Source of the DNA: Echinicola arenosa
GTDB taxonomy: Bacteria > Bacteroidota > Bacteroidia > Cytophagales > Cyclobacteriaceae
Reading direction: 5' to 3'
DNA: 64,000 bases
NCBI RefSeq assembly: GCF_014841125.1
Contig: NZ_JACYTQ010000003.1
Coordinates: 558,001-622,000, forward strand
The notes under the pieces: model-generated
The model's database searches: none
What the model was told of the DNA's origin: nothing
Seen by the model: only the letters and a program-made list of their open reading frames with translations
Made by a program: the position numbers and the translations under genes
Part shown: in pieces, positions 39,245 through 47,825 of the stretch
How the letters are laid out: each line of letters starts with the position of its first letter
How positions within the stretch are numbered: position 1 is the first letter of the stretch

Positions 39245-40429
39245 ATGACAAATTATCCCAAAATCATACTTAAAAAAGGCAAGGAAATATCCTTGAAGAG
39301 AAAGCACCACTGGGTTTTCTCCGGTGCCATTGCCAAGGCTGATGAAGGAATCACTAATGGCCAATTGGTAAGTGTCTACAGTAACCGCAACGATTTTTTG
39401 GGCATTGGACATTACCAGCAAGGCTCTATCACAGTAAGAATAATCTCATTTAAAGATCGGCTAATAAACACGGGTTTCTGGATAGAAAAAATCCAAGCAG
39501 CCTACTCAATGAGGTCAAAAATTGGCTTGGTAGACAGTGAACAAACAAATGTATTTAGGTTGATACATGGAGAAGGGGACAAACTACCGGGTTTGATCAT
39601 TGATTATTATAATGGGACAGCTGTAATTCAGGCGCATACCATCGGTATGTATGAGCACAAAAACGATATCTCAATTGCTTTACAAAAAGTTTTGGGAGAA
39701 AAACTGGATGCGGTCTATGATAAAAGTGCCGAGACGCTTTCTAAAAGTCAAATGGCAGTTGATAACCAATTTTTGTTTGGAATGCCTAAAACCAATATTG
39801 TGGTTGAAAATGGTAGTAAATATGAAATCGACTGGGAAAAGGGCCAAAAGACTGGCTTTTTTATTGATCAAAGAGAAAACAGAAAACTACTCGGGTCTTA
39901 TAGCAAAGGCAAAAAAGTATTGAACACCTTCTGTTACTCTGGTGGTTTTTCTATAGCAGCCTTAGAAGCTGGCGCCAAAGAAGTTCACTCTGTAGATATC
40001 TCAGCTAAGGCCATTGAATTAACAGAAAAGAACTTGGTCCTCAACCCTGAACTAAAAGGCAAGCATGAATCCAAAGTAGCGGATGTGGTAAAATACATCA
40101 GGGAAATCGAGCAGGATTATGATGTCATTGTCCTAGACCCACCAGCCTTTGCCAAAAATATGAAAGCTAGACACAATGCTGTTCAAGCTTATAAAAGATT
40201 AAATGCAGAAGCACTGAGGCACATCAAGCCAGGTGGAGTCCTGTTTACCTTCAGTTGCTCTCAGGTAGTGGACAAGCAACTATTTGCCCATACGATCACT
40301 GCAGCAGCAATTGAAGTTGGCAGAGAAGTTAAAATCCTTCAGTATCTCTCCCAGCCTGCCGATCATCCTATCAACATCTATCATACTGAAACGGAATATT
40401 TGAAAGGTTTGGTCCTTTATGTAGCCTAA
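39245..40429 (+). CDS. rlmI: rRNA large-subunit methyltransferase, RlmI-like
   Basis: A 394-residue class I SAM-dependent methyltransferase with an N-terminal PUA domain (KKGKEISLKRKHHWVFSGAI at about 9-28), an EEHAD-like insert, and a C-terminal Rossmann methyltransferase fold. Motif I is VLNTFCYSGGFSIAALEAGA (about 225-244), and the catalytic block is VLDPPAFAK near 296-304, as in RlmI, which makes 5-methylcytosine in 23S rRNA. The ATG at 39245 is preferred over a TTG 48 bases upstream that lies inside the previous terminator. Confidence 0.9.
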   Translation: MTNYPKIILKKGKEISLKRKHHWVFSGAIAKADEGITNGQLVSVYSNRNDFLGIGHYQQGSITVRIISFKDRLINTGFWIEKIQAAYSMRSKIGLVDSEQTNVFRLIHGEGDKLPGLIIDYYNGTAVIQAHTIGMYEHKNDISIALQKVLGEKLDAVYDKSAETLSKSQMAVDNQFLFGMPKTNIVVENGSKYEIDWEKGQKTGFFIDQRENRKLLGSYSKGKKVLNTFCYSGGFSIAALEAGAKEVHSVDISAKAIELTEKNLVLNPELKGKHESKVADVVKYIREIEQDYDVIVLDPPAFAKNMKARHNAVQAYKRLNAEALRHIKPGGVLFTFSCSQVVDKQLFAHTITAAAIEVGREVKILQYLSQPADHPINIYHTETEYLKGLVLYVA

Positions 40430-40431
40430 CG

Positions 40432-40467
40432 AATAAAGCCTCTTCCTTAATTAGAAGAGGCTTTATT
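40432..40467. terminator. Bidirectional intrinsic terminator
   Basis: Perfect 14-base arms AATAAAGCCTCTTC (40432-40445) and GAAGAGGCTTTATT (40454-40467) between the convergent RlmI-like and FNT-family genes. Confidence 0.85.
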
Positions 40468-41323
40468 ATTTAATATCTATATTATAGACAAAAGCCCTGT
40501 ACTTTAACAAAGCAACAAAAACTGCTCCGCCAACTGCATTGCCAAATAGTGCAAAAAACTGAAAGTTAAGGTATCTCAGTAAATTGATCTGTTCAGAGCT
40601 TATTAAGCCAGAAAATACTTCTACATTGCCTACTATACTATGGTGTAAGCCTGTAAAGGACATGGTCGCTGTGATGATGAAAATGATGAAAATTCTACTC
40701 AAGGTATCCCTAGAAGAGGTCATCAACCATGAAAGCAAGCCCATTAGCCAACCGGCAAGCACCCCACTACTGAATATGACAATTGATTGAAAATCGGTTA
40801 CATGCAGAGCTATTTTTTCTACAGTCTCCAAGTCAAACATGCCCAGCCTAGGACCTATCCAAATCAGTAACAATGCAATCAAGTACCCCCCTATCATATT
40901 TCCGAAAATGACCAAGCCCCAAATTTTCAATAAACTCCAGATACTCCTTTTCTTATTCAACACAGGCAAAGTCAACAAGGATGTCTGCTCGGTAAACAAA
41001 ATGGACTGACCCAAGATCACCATTATAAACCCAATTGGATATACCAAGGAGATTAGTTTGTAACAATATTCTTCAGAAAGAAAACCAGAACAAAAGAAGA
41101 AAACAGCACAAATCAACAGGTAACTAAAACCTATCTCCAGACCAGCTGTCACCGAACTCAACAGTAGACTACTTGGTTTACGATCATAGGTCTCTAGTCC
41201 CTCCGTGATTTGTTGCTTTAGGATTTCTCCATGGGATTTGGTCGAATCACTGGAGATAGAACCAGATTTATTCAGTTCAGAGTCAATGCTCTTTTGTTTT
41301 TTCTCTTCTTCTTTGTTGGCCAT
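40466..41323 (-). CDS. Formate/nitrite transporter (FNT) family protein
   Basis: A 285-residue membrane protein with six membrane segments after a charged N-terminal extension of about 55 residues. It belongs to the FNT channel family (formate, nitrite, hydrosulfide), closest to the YfdC-like group, which has a longer N-terminus. The substrate is unknown. The ATG at 41323 is used; an upstream TTG at 41353 adds only a short odd extension. Confidence 0.85.
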   Translation of the reverse strand: MANKEEEKKQKSIDSELNKSGSISSDSTKSHGEILKQQITEGLETYDRKPSSLLLSSVTAGLEIGFSYLLICAVFFFCSGFLSEEYCYKLISLVYPIGFIMVILGQSILFTEQTSLLTLPVLNKKRSIWSLLKIWGLVIFGNMIGGYLIALLLIWIGPRLGMFDLETVEKIALHVTDFQSIVIFSSGVLAGWLMGLLSWLMTSSRDTLSRIFIIFIITATMSFTGLHHSIVGNVEVFSGLISSEQINLLRYLNFQFFALFGNAVGGAVFVALLKYRAFVYNIDIK

Positions 41324-41379
41324 AAAGCTGTTATTAAAAGCTAAATAGCACAAAATTCATTCCTGAAATGGCATAATAG

Positions 41380-41988
41380 TTACTTCTTTAGAAGAAACCC
41401 TACTTTATAAGTCAACATAGCATGCCAACCATAATAGCCATCATAACCAGTCACAGAAATATCAATAGATTGTTTACGATTGGCTTGGTTTCCTATCCAA
41501 TCAAAAGACAGTTGCGTGAGAAGTCCAACTTGGCTTCTTGAGATTCTTTGGTACCCTTTTGAAACCAATACGTTGTGCTCATCATTACCATAACCCCTAA
41601 AATAATTATCTACCCCATAATGATAGGAAGGCCCAGCTGCTAAACCCACATGCAAGCCATAATTGGTCTTCAGTAAATCTGCTTGAAATGCAAAGTTCAT
41701 CAAAAGCGCTGTGCTCTTATCGGCCAACTCTGGATAGGGGTTAGAAGCCGTTTTTTTCTGTGAAAAATCTGTTGACTGGAAAAATAACAGAGAAGGATTT
41801 AGGGACAAGCTCTTGCTTAGGTAATAATTCAAATCATTGCTGATGTTGATTCCGGGAATACCTACATTTCCTTCCGCTCCTATCCCTCCTCCAATATTGT
41901 AATATATATCAGACTTTGACTGGGCATTAGCATTGGAAAGTGTGGCAATAACAATAACTAAGCTGGCTAAAAGTAGTTTAATTTTCAT
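41380..41988 (-). CDS. Outer membrane beta-barrel protein
   Basis: A 202-residue exported protein with a signal peptide (residues 1-22, ending NANAQ) and then alternating hydrophobic strands with Tyr/Phe-rich turns, ending in YKVGFLLKK. This is the pattern of small PorT-like or OmpX-like barrels of Bacteroidota. No specific function. It is probably transcribed alone from a promoter at 42011-42018. Confidence 0.8.
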   Translation of the reverse strand: MKIKLLLASLVIVIATLSNANAQSKSDIYYNIGGGIGAEGNVGIPGINISNDLNYYLSKSLSLNPSLLFFQSTDFSQKKTASNPYPELADKSTALLMNFAFQADLLKTNYGLHVGLAAGPSYHYGVDNYFRGYGNDEHNVLVSKGYQRISRSQVGLLTQLSFDWIGNQANRKQSIDISVTGYDGYYGWHAMLTYKVGFLLKK

Positions 41989-42010
41989 ATCTTGGTAGTT
42001 AAATTTTCTC

Positions 42011-42018
42011 CAAAACTA
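42011..42018 (-). promoter_or_regulatory. Promoter -7 element of the beta-barrel gene
   Basis: TAGTTTTG on the minus strand matches TAnnTTTG, 22 bases upstream of the ATG. No clear -33 element is seen. Confidence 0.4.
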
Positions 42019-42175
42019 GTGATAATCATAGATAATTTTATCCACAATTTGAGATATTGGTTAATGATCTACTCTTACACGCTGATTACCAACTGGTTCA
42101 ACTCTTTGCATTATTTTACCACCCATCAACCCATGAATTGCCGTGGTAAGCTTTATCTATCTGACATAGTTAGTG

Positions 42176-42183
42176 TATATTTG
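42176..42183 (+). promoter_or_regulatory. lhgO promoter -7 element
   Basis: TATATTTG matches TAnnTTTG; TTTA at 42152-42155 lies 20 bases upstream. The ATG is 62 bases downstream. Confidence 0.45.
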
Positions 42184-42245
42184 TAACTGTTAATGTAATT
42201 GCATTGATTGATTTATTGATTGACTCTCCCTGACTAACCAATTAT

Positions 42246-43448
42246 ATGACATACGATATCACAATTGTTGGTGGCGGCATTGTAGGGCTGGCCACTGGAC
42301 TGAAAATAATACAGCAAAACCCTTCCTTGAATGTGGCTATTCTGGAAAAGGAAAATGAATTGGCCAAACATCAAACAGGAAACAATTCTGGGGTAATCCA
42401 CTCTGGGTTATACTATAAGCCAGGTTCACTAAAAGCTACCAATTGCATCAATGGCTACCATGAATTGATTCGCTTTTGTGAAGAAGAAAATATTCCTTTT
42501 GAACTGACTGGGAAAGTAGTGGTTGCTACCAAAAGTGAGCAAATTCCTTTACTCCAAAATCTACTACAAAGAGGAATTCAAAATGGCTTGGAAGGTACCA
42601 GGCAGATTTCATTGGACGAGTTAAAACACTACGAACCCTATTGTGAGGGAGTGGCTGCTTTGCATGTTCCGCAAACTGGCATTGTGGACTATAAGAAGGT
42701 AGCTTTAGCATATGGTGAAAAATTCAAAACTATTGGCGGTAAAGTATTATTAAACCATAAAGTTTTGAAAATCAACCATAAAAATAATCTAATCGAAGTA
42801 ATTACTTCAAGTAAAACCTTAATATCCAGATTGGTTATCAACTGTGCTGGATTGTACTCTGATAAGGTGGCTGACATGAATGGAGAGCTTGATTTAGATG
42901 TCAAGATCATTCCTTTCCGTGGTGAATATTATAAGTTGAAGAAGGAAAGAGAATATTTGGTCAAAAACCTTATATACCCAGTTCCTGATCCCAACTTCCC
43001 GTTCCTAGGTGTTCACTTCACCAGAATGATGAAAGGAGGCGTAGAAGCTGGTCCAAATGCCGTAATGGCTTTCAAAAGAGAAGGTTACAAAAGAACAGAC
43101 TTCAACTTAAAGGAATTCAAAGAATCCATCACTTGGCCAGGTCTACAAAAGGTAGCTGGTAAGTATTGGAAAACAGGATTAGGAGAATATTACCGTTCTT
43201 TTTCCAAAGCAGCATTCACTAAAGCGCTTCAGGAATTGATCCCAGACATCAAAGAAGATGATTTGGTGGATGGTGGAGCTGGTGTCCGCGCCCAAGCTTG
43301 TGATAGGACAGGCGGACTTTTGGACGATTTTGCCATTACAGAAAATGCACATGCCATCAATGTACTGAATGCTCCAAGTCCTGCAGCAACCAGTTCTCTA
43401 TCCATAGGCGGGACTGTCGCTGAGTTGGCACTAAAAAGATTTTACTAA
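42246..43448 (+). CDS. lhgO: L-2-hydroxyglutarate oxidase
   Basis: A 400-residue FAD enzyme that oxidises L-2-hydroxyglutarate to 2-oxoglutarate, feeding electrons to oxygen or quinone. The dinucleotide-binding motif is GGGIVG (9-14). The downstream blocks (ILEKENELAKHQTGNNSGVI, GLYYKPGSLKA, FRGEYY, GPNAVMAFKREGY, GAGVRAQA) follow known LhgO proteins closely, and the length is typical. It converges on the FMN glutamate-synthase-like gene with a shared terminator. Confidence 0.94.
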   Translation: MTYDITIVGGGIVGLATGLKIIQQNPSLNVAILEKENELAKHQTGNNSGVIHSGLYYKPGSLKATNCINGYHELIRFCEEENIPFELTGKVVVATKSEQIPLLQNLLQRGIQNGLEGTRQISLDELKHYEPYCEGVAALHVPQTGIVDYKKVALAYGEKFKTIGGKVLLNHKVLKINHKNNLIEVITSSKTLISRLVINCAGLYSDKVADMNGELDLDVKIIPFRGEYYKLKKEREYLVKNLIYPVPDPNFPFLGVHFTRMMKGGVEAGPNAVMAFKREGYKRTDFNLKEFKESITWPGLQKVAGKYWKTGLGEYYRSFSKAAFTKALQELIPDIKEDDLVDGGAGVRAQACDRTGGLLDDFAITENAHAINVLNAPSPAATSSLSIGGTVAELALKRFY

Positions 43449-43473
43449 AAAAGGAGGTCAATGACCTCCTTTT
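43449..43473. terminator. Bidirectional intrinsic terminator
   Basis: Arms AAAAGGAGGTC (43449-43459) and GACCTCCTTTT (43463-43473) with a three-base loop, flanked by A-rich and T-rich runs, between lhgO and the convergent FMN enzyme gene. Confidence 0.85.
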
Positions 43474-43478
43474 ATTTT

Positions 43479-44987
43479 TTAATCTACCCTATTCAATACA
43501 GAGTCTGGGAAATATTTATTGGTTAGAGCAACCATTTCATCACCCTTGACAAACATGCTGATATCTATTTCATTGGTATGTTTTACGCCACAGGCTCCCA
43601 ATAATTCCAAAACAGCATGCATGGTATTTCGGTGGAAATTATATACCCGTTCTGCTTTATCATCCACCACTAGTCCTTTTACCAACATCTTATTTTGGGT
43701 GGCCACACCTGTTGGGCAATCATTAGTATTGCAGCGCAAAGCTTGAATACAGCCCACGCTGAACATAAAAGCCCTAGCAGAGTTACAAATATCAGCTCCC
43801 AAAGCCCGCATTCTCAATATTGAAAAAGCAGTCAGCACCTTTCCACTGGCAATTACCTTTACTTCTTGCCTCAACCCAAACTTTTCCAAAGTTCTATTGA
43901 CAAATATCAGTGCCGGTTCCAAAGGAATTCCCACAGAATCTGAAAACTCCAGCGGTGCGGCACCTGTGCCCCCTTCTGCACCATCCACCGTAATAAAATC
44001 AGGAACAATTCCGGATTTTTTCATTTCGGCACAAAGGTCTATGAACTCTTCTGTCCGCCCGATACAAATCTTGAACCCAATAGGTTTCCCACCACTTAAC
44101 TCTCTCAGTTCTGAAATAAATGAAACCAACCCTTGAGGATTAGAAAATTTCCGGTGACTGGGAGGAGAAATCACAGTTGTATAAGGCTTTAAACCTCTAA
44201 TCTTTGCTATTTCAGGTGTGTTTTTTTCAGCTGGCAGTACTCCTCCATGCCCGGGTTTAGCACCCTGGGAAATTTTGATTTCTATCATTTTAACCTGCTC
44301 ATGAGCAGCTCTTTCCTTGAATTTATCAGGGTCAAAATCACCATCTTCTGTTCTACATCCAAAATACCCTGTACCAATCTGCCAAACCAAATCTCCTCCT
44401 CCTTCCAGATGGTATGTAGATAATCCACCTTCTCCTGTATTGTGATAAAAATGGCCTTTCTTTGCACCTTTGTTTAAAGCCAAAATGGCATTCTTACTCA
44501 AAGACCCAAAACTCATGGCCGATACATTCAAAACTGAAGCGCTGTAAGGTTTTTGACATAATTTACTGCCTACTATTACCCGTGGAATCTTGGTCACAGG
44601 AGGTGTGGCATAGATAGAGTGTCTGATTGCTTCATAATTTTCACCAGTGATTTCCAATTGCGTACCAAATGGATGAGTATCATTCACGTTTTTTGCTCTT
44701 CGATATACTAAAGCCCGATGGTTTCTGCTAAAAGGCTTTCCATCTGTGCTTCTCTCGATAAAGTATTGCTGGATTTCAGGGGCGATCATTTCAAACATAT
44801 ACCTGAAATATCCCAATAGAGGAAAATTCCTAAGGATTGTATGTCTTGTTTGAAACCGATTATAAACTCCTACAATGGTCAATGGAATTACAACAATAAA
44901 TGCCCAAATCCATTGCTCATAATAATAGGATAAAACAGCTATTAACAGGATGAGGATAATGGTTATATTATAAAAAAGATAGCGCAT
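43479..44987 (-). CDS. FMN-binding glutamate-synthase-family protein
   Basis: A 502-residue protein with one or two N-terminal membrane segments (about 3-40) and then a GltS-type FMN barrel. The central blocks GEGGLSTYHLEGGGDLVWQI, KISQGAKPGHGG, ITVDGAEGGTGAAP and the Cys-containing RCNTNDCPTGVATQ (near 420) match the synthase domain of glutamate synthase. The glutaminase and NADPH-reductase domains are absent, so it is not a complete glutamate synthase; similar stand-alone proteins are common and their reaction is uncertain. Confidence 0.92.
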   Translation of the reverse strand: MRYLFYNITIILILLIAVLSYYYEQWIWAFIVVIPLTIVGVYNRFQTRHTILRNFPLLGYFRYMFEMIAPEIQQYFIERSTDGKPFSRNHRALVYRRAKNVNDTHPFGTQLEITGENYEAIRHSIYATPPVTKIPRVIVGSKLCQKPYSASVLNVSAMSFGSLSKNAILALNKGAKKGHFYHNTGEGGLSTYHLEGGGDLVWQIGTGYFGCRTEDGDFDPDKFKERAAHEQVKMIEIKISQGAKPGHGGVLPAEKNTPEIAKIRGLKPYTTVISPPSHRKFSNPQGLVSFISELRELSGGKPIGFKICIGRTEEFIDLCAEMKKSGIVPDFITVDGAEGGTGAAPLEFSDSVGIPLEPALIFVNRTLEKFGLRQEVKVIASGKVLTAFSILRMRALGADICNSARAFMFSVGCIQALRCNTNDCPTGVATQNKMLVKGLVVDDKAERVYNFHRNTMHAVLELLGACGVKHTNEIDISMFVKGDEMVALTNKYFPDSVLNRVD

Positions 44988-45101
44988 ATTTTTTGAGTTT
45001 AATGATTAAAGATAAGCTTTTTCACGACGATGAAAAACTAATTAGTCACCTAAAAATATGCCCTATCATGCCAAAATTTACTTATAGATACTACTATCTA
45101 T

Positions 45102-46064
45102 TTAGGAGTTCAAAAACTGGAACATCCGGTATTCTACCCAAGTAAACTCCTCTCCTTTCAAAGCAAAACCTGTATGGCCTCCCCGTTTGGGCATTTCCAA
45201 ATAAATATTGGAATGTCTTTCTGCCAATTCCATTGGATAACACCTTCCTTCAAGTAAAGGGTCGTTTAAAGCATTTACAATTAATGTAGGAATAATAATC
45301 TTGCTCATCCAATTGTCAGCACTAACAGAGTGGTAAAAATCATTGGCATCTTCAAATCCATGGAGTTTGGCTGTAAAATGAGTGTCAAAAGTGTCAAAAT
45401 CCTTCACTCTCTCCAGTAACTCTAAGTCTAACAGTCCAGGAAATTGCTCGGCTTTCTGGACCATTTTAACTTTTAACTTAGATAAAAATTTATTTCTGTA
45501 GAAATAATTACTGGAATACTTAAGGGTGGCAGCGCTGTCTGGTAAATTACATGGGGTACTGTATACCGCTGCTTTTCGAATCTGAGTCGGAATATCCACA
45601 TTCTCCTCACCTAGATACTTCAGCGTTTGGGCTCCTCCCATACTAATCCCTGCCAAATAAATATGCTCATAAGGGTAAGCATTGCAAACATAGTCCACCA
45701 CAGTTTTTAAGTCATATGAGGCTCCATGATGGTACATTTTTTGGCTCAGGTTCATTTCTCCACTACAGGAGCGGTTATTCCATGCCAAAACATCATAACC
45801 TCTTTGATTGAAAAGCTTGACCAAAGCGGTCACATAATGTCTTCCTGAACTACCTTCAAGACCATGGGATATAATTAGTAAGCTTTCACTACCCACATTG
45901 CTCCAATCCAAATCTAGGAAATCCTGATCGAGCGTAGTTATGCGCTCCCTTTGGTAGCTTACACCTTCTACCTTTCTGAAAATACTGGGAAATATAGTCT
46001 CAAAATGACCATTGAAATATAGTGCTGGAGGTCCTGGGTAAGATGAGTTTGTTATTAAAGGCAT
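45102..46064 (-). CDS. YheT-like alpha/beta hydrolase
   Basis: A 320-residue hydrolase of the YheT family. The start PALYFNGHFETIFPSIFRK, the HGLEGSSGRHY oxyanion segment and the nucleophile elbow GISMGG (Ser near 145) are intact, and a C-terminal GGHTGF supplies the catalytic His. No signal peptide. The substrate is not known; E. coli YheT is also unassigned. It is the first gene after the coupled Hpt/FAD pair in this direction. Confidence 0.9.
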   Translation of the reverse strand: MPLITNSSYPGPPALYFNGHFETIFPSIFRKVEGVSYQRERITTLDQDFLDLDWSNVGSESLLIISHGLEGSSGRHYVTALVKLFNQRGYDVLAWNNRSCSGEMNLSQKMYHHGASYDLKTVVDYVCNAYPYEHIYLAGISMGGAQTLKYLGEENVDIPTQIRKAAVYSTPCNLPDSAATLKYSSNYFYRNKFLSKLKVKMVQKAEQFPGLLDLELLERVKDFDTFDTHFTAKLHGFEDANDFYHSVSADNWMSKIIIPTLIVNALNDPLLEGRCYPMELAERHSNIYLEMPKRGGHTGFALKGEEFTWVEYRMFQFLNS

Positions 46065-46134
46065 GAGCTAATTTGTGCTAAATAAATCGAAGCACAAGTT
46101 AGACTATCTTGAAAAATGAAAAAAATTAATTAAA

Positions 46135-46512
46135 TCAATTAATCCCTAAATCACCTTCTTCAATATCTCGAAGCAAGTTATCGGTAGCTTTCAAAAATTC
46201 TTGAAAATGATTGTCAAAATTGGCATCCATACCAGCAGCAGCAATTAGTTTTCTACCATCCTCCAAAACCTCACTTAAATTTCTGAGTTCAAATATGGTA
46301 ACTGTAGGCCGAACTTTATGCCGAGCCTGATGGATAAGCTCTTCGTCTTTTCTATCAATGGCTTCTCGATACCTTTCTTTAAGTTCAGATACAGAATTGG
46401 AAATTGCGAGCAGAAGCTCTTTTTGAAATGCCAAATCTCCTTCAGACATTTCTTGAACTTTTTCCATGTTAATGTTCCTACTACTTACCATATATGTTGC
46501 CCCGTTGTTCAT
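46135..46512 (-). CDS. Histidine phosphotransfer (Hpt) domain protein
   Basis: A 125-residue all-helical protein. The phosphorylation site looks like the HKVRPTVTIFEL segment (His at about residue 63), which fits the HxLKP pattern of Bacteroidota Hpt domains with Arg in the Lys place. The ATG at 46512 overlaps the stop of the upstream FAD enzyme as ATGA, so translation is coupled; a longer upstream start would run inside that gene and is rejected. No kinase or response regulator is adjacent. Confidence 0.78.
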   Translation of the reverse strand: MNNGATYMVSSRNINMEKVQEMSEGDLAFQKELLLAISNSVSELKERYREAIDRKDEELIHQARHKVRPTVTIFELRNLSEVLEDGRKLIAAAGMDANFDNHFQEFLKATDNLLRDIEEGDLGIN

Positions 46513-47723
46513 ATTTTCAAATTTGGAGAAACTCCTGCTATAAATCCAGTGGTCCAAGCCGCTTGAAAGTTAAAACCACCTGTAATTCCATCTAAGTCCA
46601 ATACCTCTCCAGCAAAATATAAATGCTGTACCAGCCGGCTTTCCATCGTGGTAGGATCCACCTCACTGAGCTTTACCCCACCTGCCGTAACAAACTCCTC
46701 CTTGAAGGTTGTTTTCCCTCGTACATGCAAGATATAGCAAAAAATTTGTTGTTCCAAACTATTTATTTGCTTTTTGTTAATATCCATCCATGTGTTTGAA
46801 TTGGAAATATCAGATTTATCAATTAAATGTTCCCATAAGCGTTTTGGCAAATCAAACAGTTGATGTGATACCACCTTTCTTTTAGGGTGTTTGTGTTTAT
46901 AAGTCTGCAGTTCGTTTCTAATTTCCTCTTCCTTCAATGCAGCATTCCATCTAATATGAGCATTGGCTCGATAGGAATGATCGTGTAACCAATGGGCACC
47001 AAATGCAGATAATTTTAACACGGCAGGCCCACTTATCCCCCAATGGGTGATCAGTAGAGGTCCTTGATAAGCCAACTTGGTACCTTCCAATCTCACATAA
47101 GCATCTGGTACGGATATTCCGGGCAATTTTCTTAATTCAGCATCTGGTGAATTAAAAGTAAATAATGAAGGAATTGGAGCTTCAATGGTATGGCCCAAGT
47201 CAGCCAAAATTTTGTAGGACTCCAGTTTTGGACTTCCCCCAGTAGTTACTATAAGTCGATCTACGTTGGTTGTTCTTTCATTTAAATATAATAAAAACCC
47301 ATCTCCATTTTTTTCTATTTTATGAACAGGACTTTTTAACAAAACCTTTACACCCAGAATTTCGGCTTCTCTACTTAGGGCATCTATGATGCTTTGGGAT
47401 TCGTCCGAAATGGGAAACATCCGACCATCAGCTTCAATTTTTAACTTTACTCCACGACTTTCAAACCATTCCACGGTATCTTTTACCTGAAACTGTTTGA
47501 AGGCTTTTTTGAGAAAGTTTGCCCCTCTGGGATAATTCTTAATGAGCTTAGAAACCTGAAATGCAGCATGAGTAACATTACATCTCCCACCGCCGGAAAT
47601 CTTTACCTTTGATAGTATTTTGTTGGTCTTCTCGTAAATTGTAACATCAGCTCCATTTTTGGCAGCATGGATTGCAGCAAAAAAACCAGCTGCACCACCG
47701 CCAATTACTCCTATTTTTAACAT
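46509..47723 (-). CDS. HI0933/BaiN-family FAD-dependent oxidoreductase
   Basis: A 404-residue flavoprotein of the HI0933 (YhiN/BaiN-like) family. The FAD motif is GGGAAG (8-13), followed by KISGGGRCNVTHA at about 42-54 and the late GGFNFQAAWTTG block, all diagnostic. The substrate is unknown for most members; some annotate it as aminoacetone oxidase-like. It overlaps the Hpt gene by four bases at its stop. Confidence 0.93.
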   Translation of the reverse strand: MLKIGVIGGGAAGFFAAIHAAKNGADVTIYEKTNKILSKVKISGGGRCNVTHAAFQVSKLIKNYPRGANFLKKAFKQFQVKDTVEWFESRGVKLKIEADGRMFPISDESQSIIDALSREAEILGVKVLLKSPVHKIEKNGDGFLLYLNERTTNVDRLIVTTGGSPKLESYKILADLGHTIEAPIPSLFTFNSPDAELRKLPGISVPDAYVRLEGTKLAYQGPLLITHWGISGPAVLKLSAFGAHWLHDHSYRANAHIRWNAALKEEEIRNELQTYKHKHPKRKVVSHQLFDLPKRLWEHLIDKSDISNSNTWMDINKKQINSLEQQIFCYILHVRGKTTFKEEFVTAGGVKLSEVDPTTMESRLVQHLYFAGEVLDLDGITGGFNFQAAWTTGFIAGVSPNLKI

Positions 47724-47825
47724 AAGTGTAAAAATATTGAGACTTGATCAAAATTAAAAAAACAATTATTGTATTTTTTACTTAAAATATTCTATAAATA
47801 TTACACATCCTAATTTTTTTAAAAT

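Noticed and set aside
43479-44987. Complete glutamate synthase gltB
   Set aside because: Only the FMN barrel is present; glutaminase and GXGXG domains are missing.
45084-45101. Terminator hairpin ATAGATA/TATCTAT after the YheT-like gene
   Set aside because: Short A/T-only stem with no T-tract; too weak to call.
46513-46557. Longer Hpt start at 46557
   Set aside because: It would lie wholly inside the FAD enzyme gene, whereas the ATGA overlap at 46512 is the usual coupling form.
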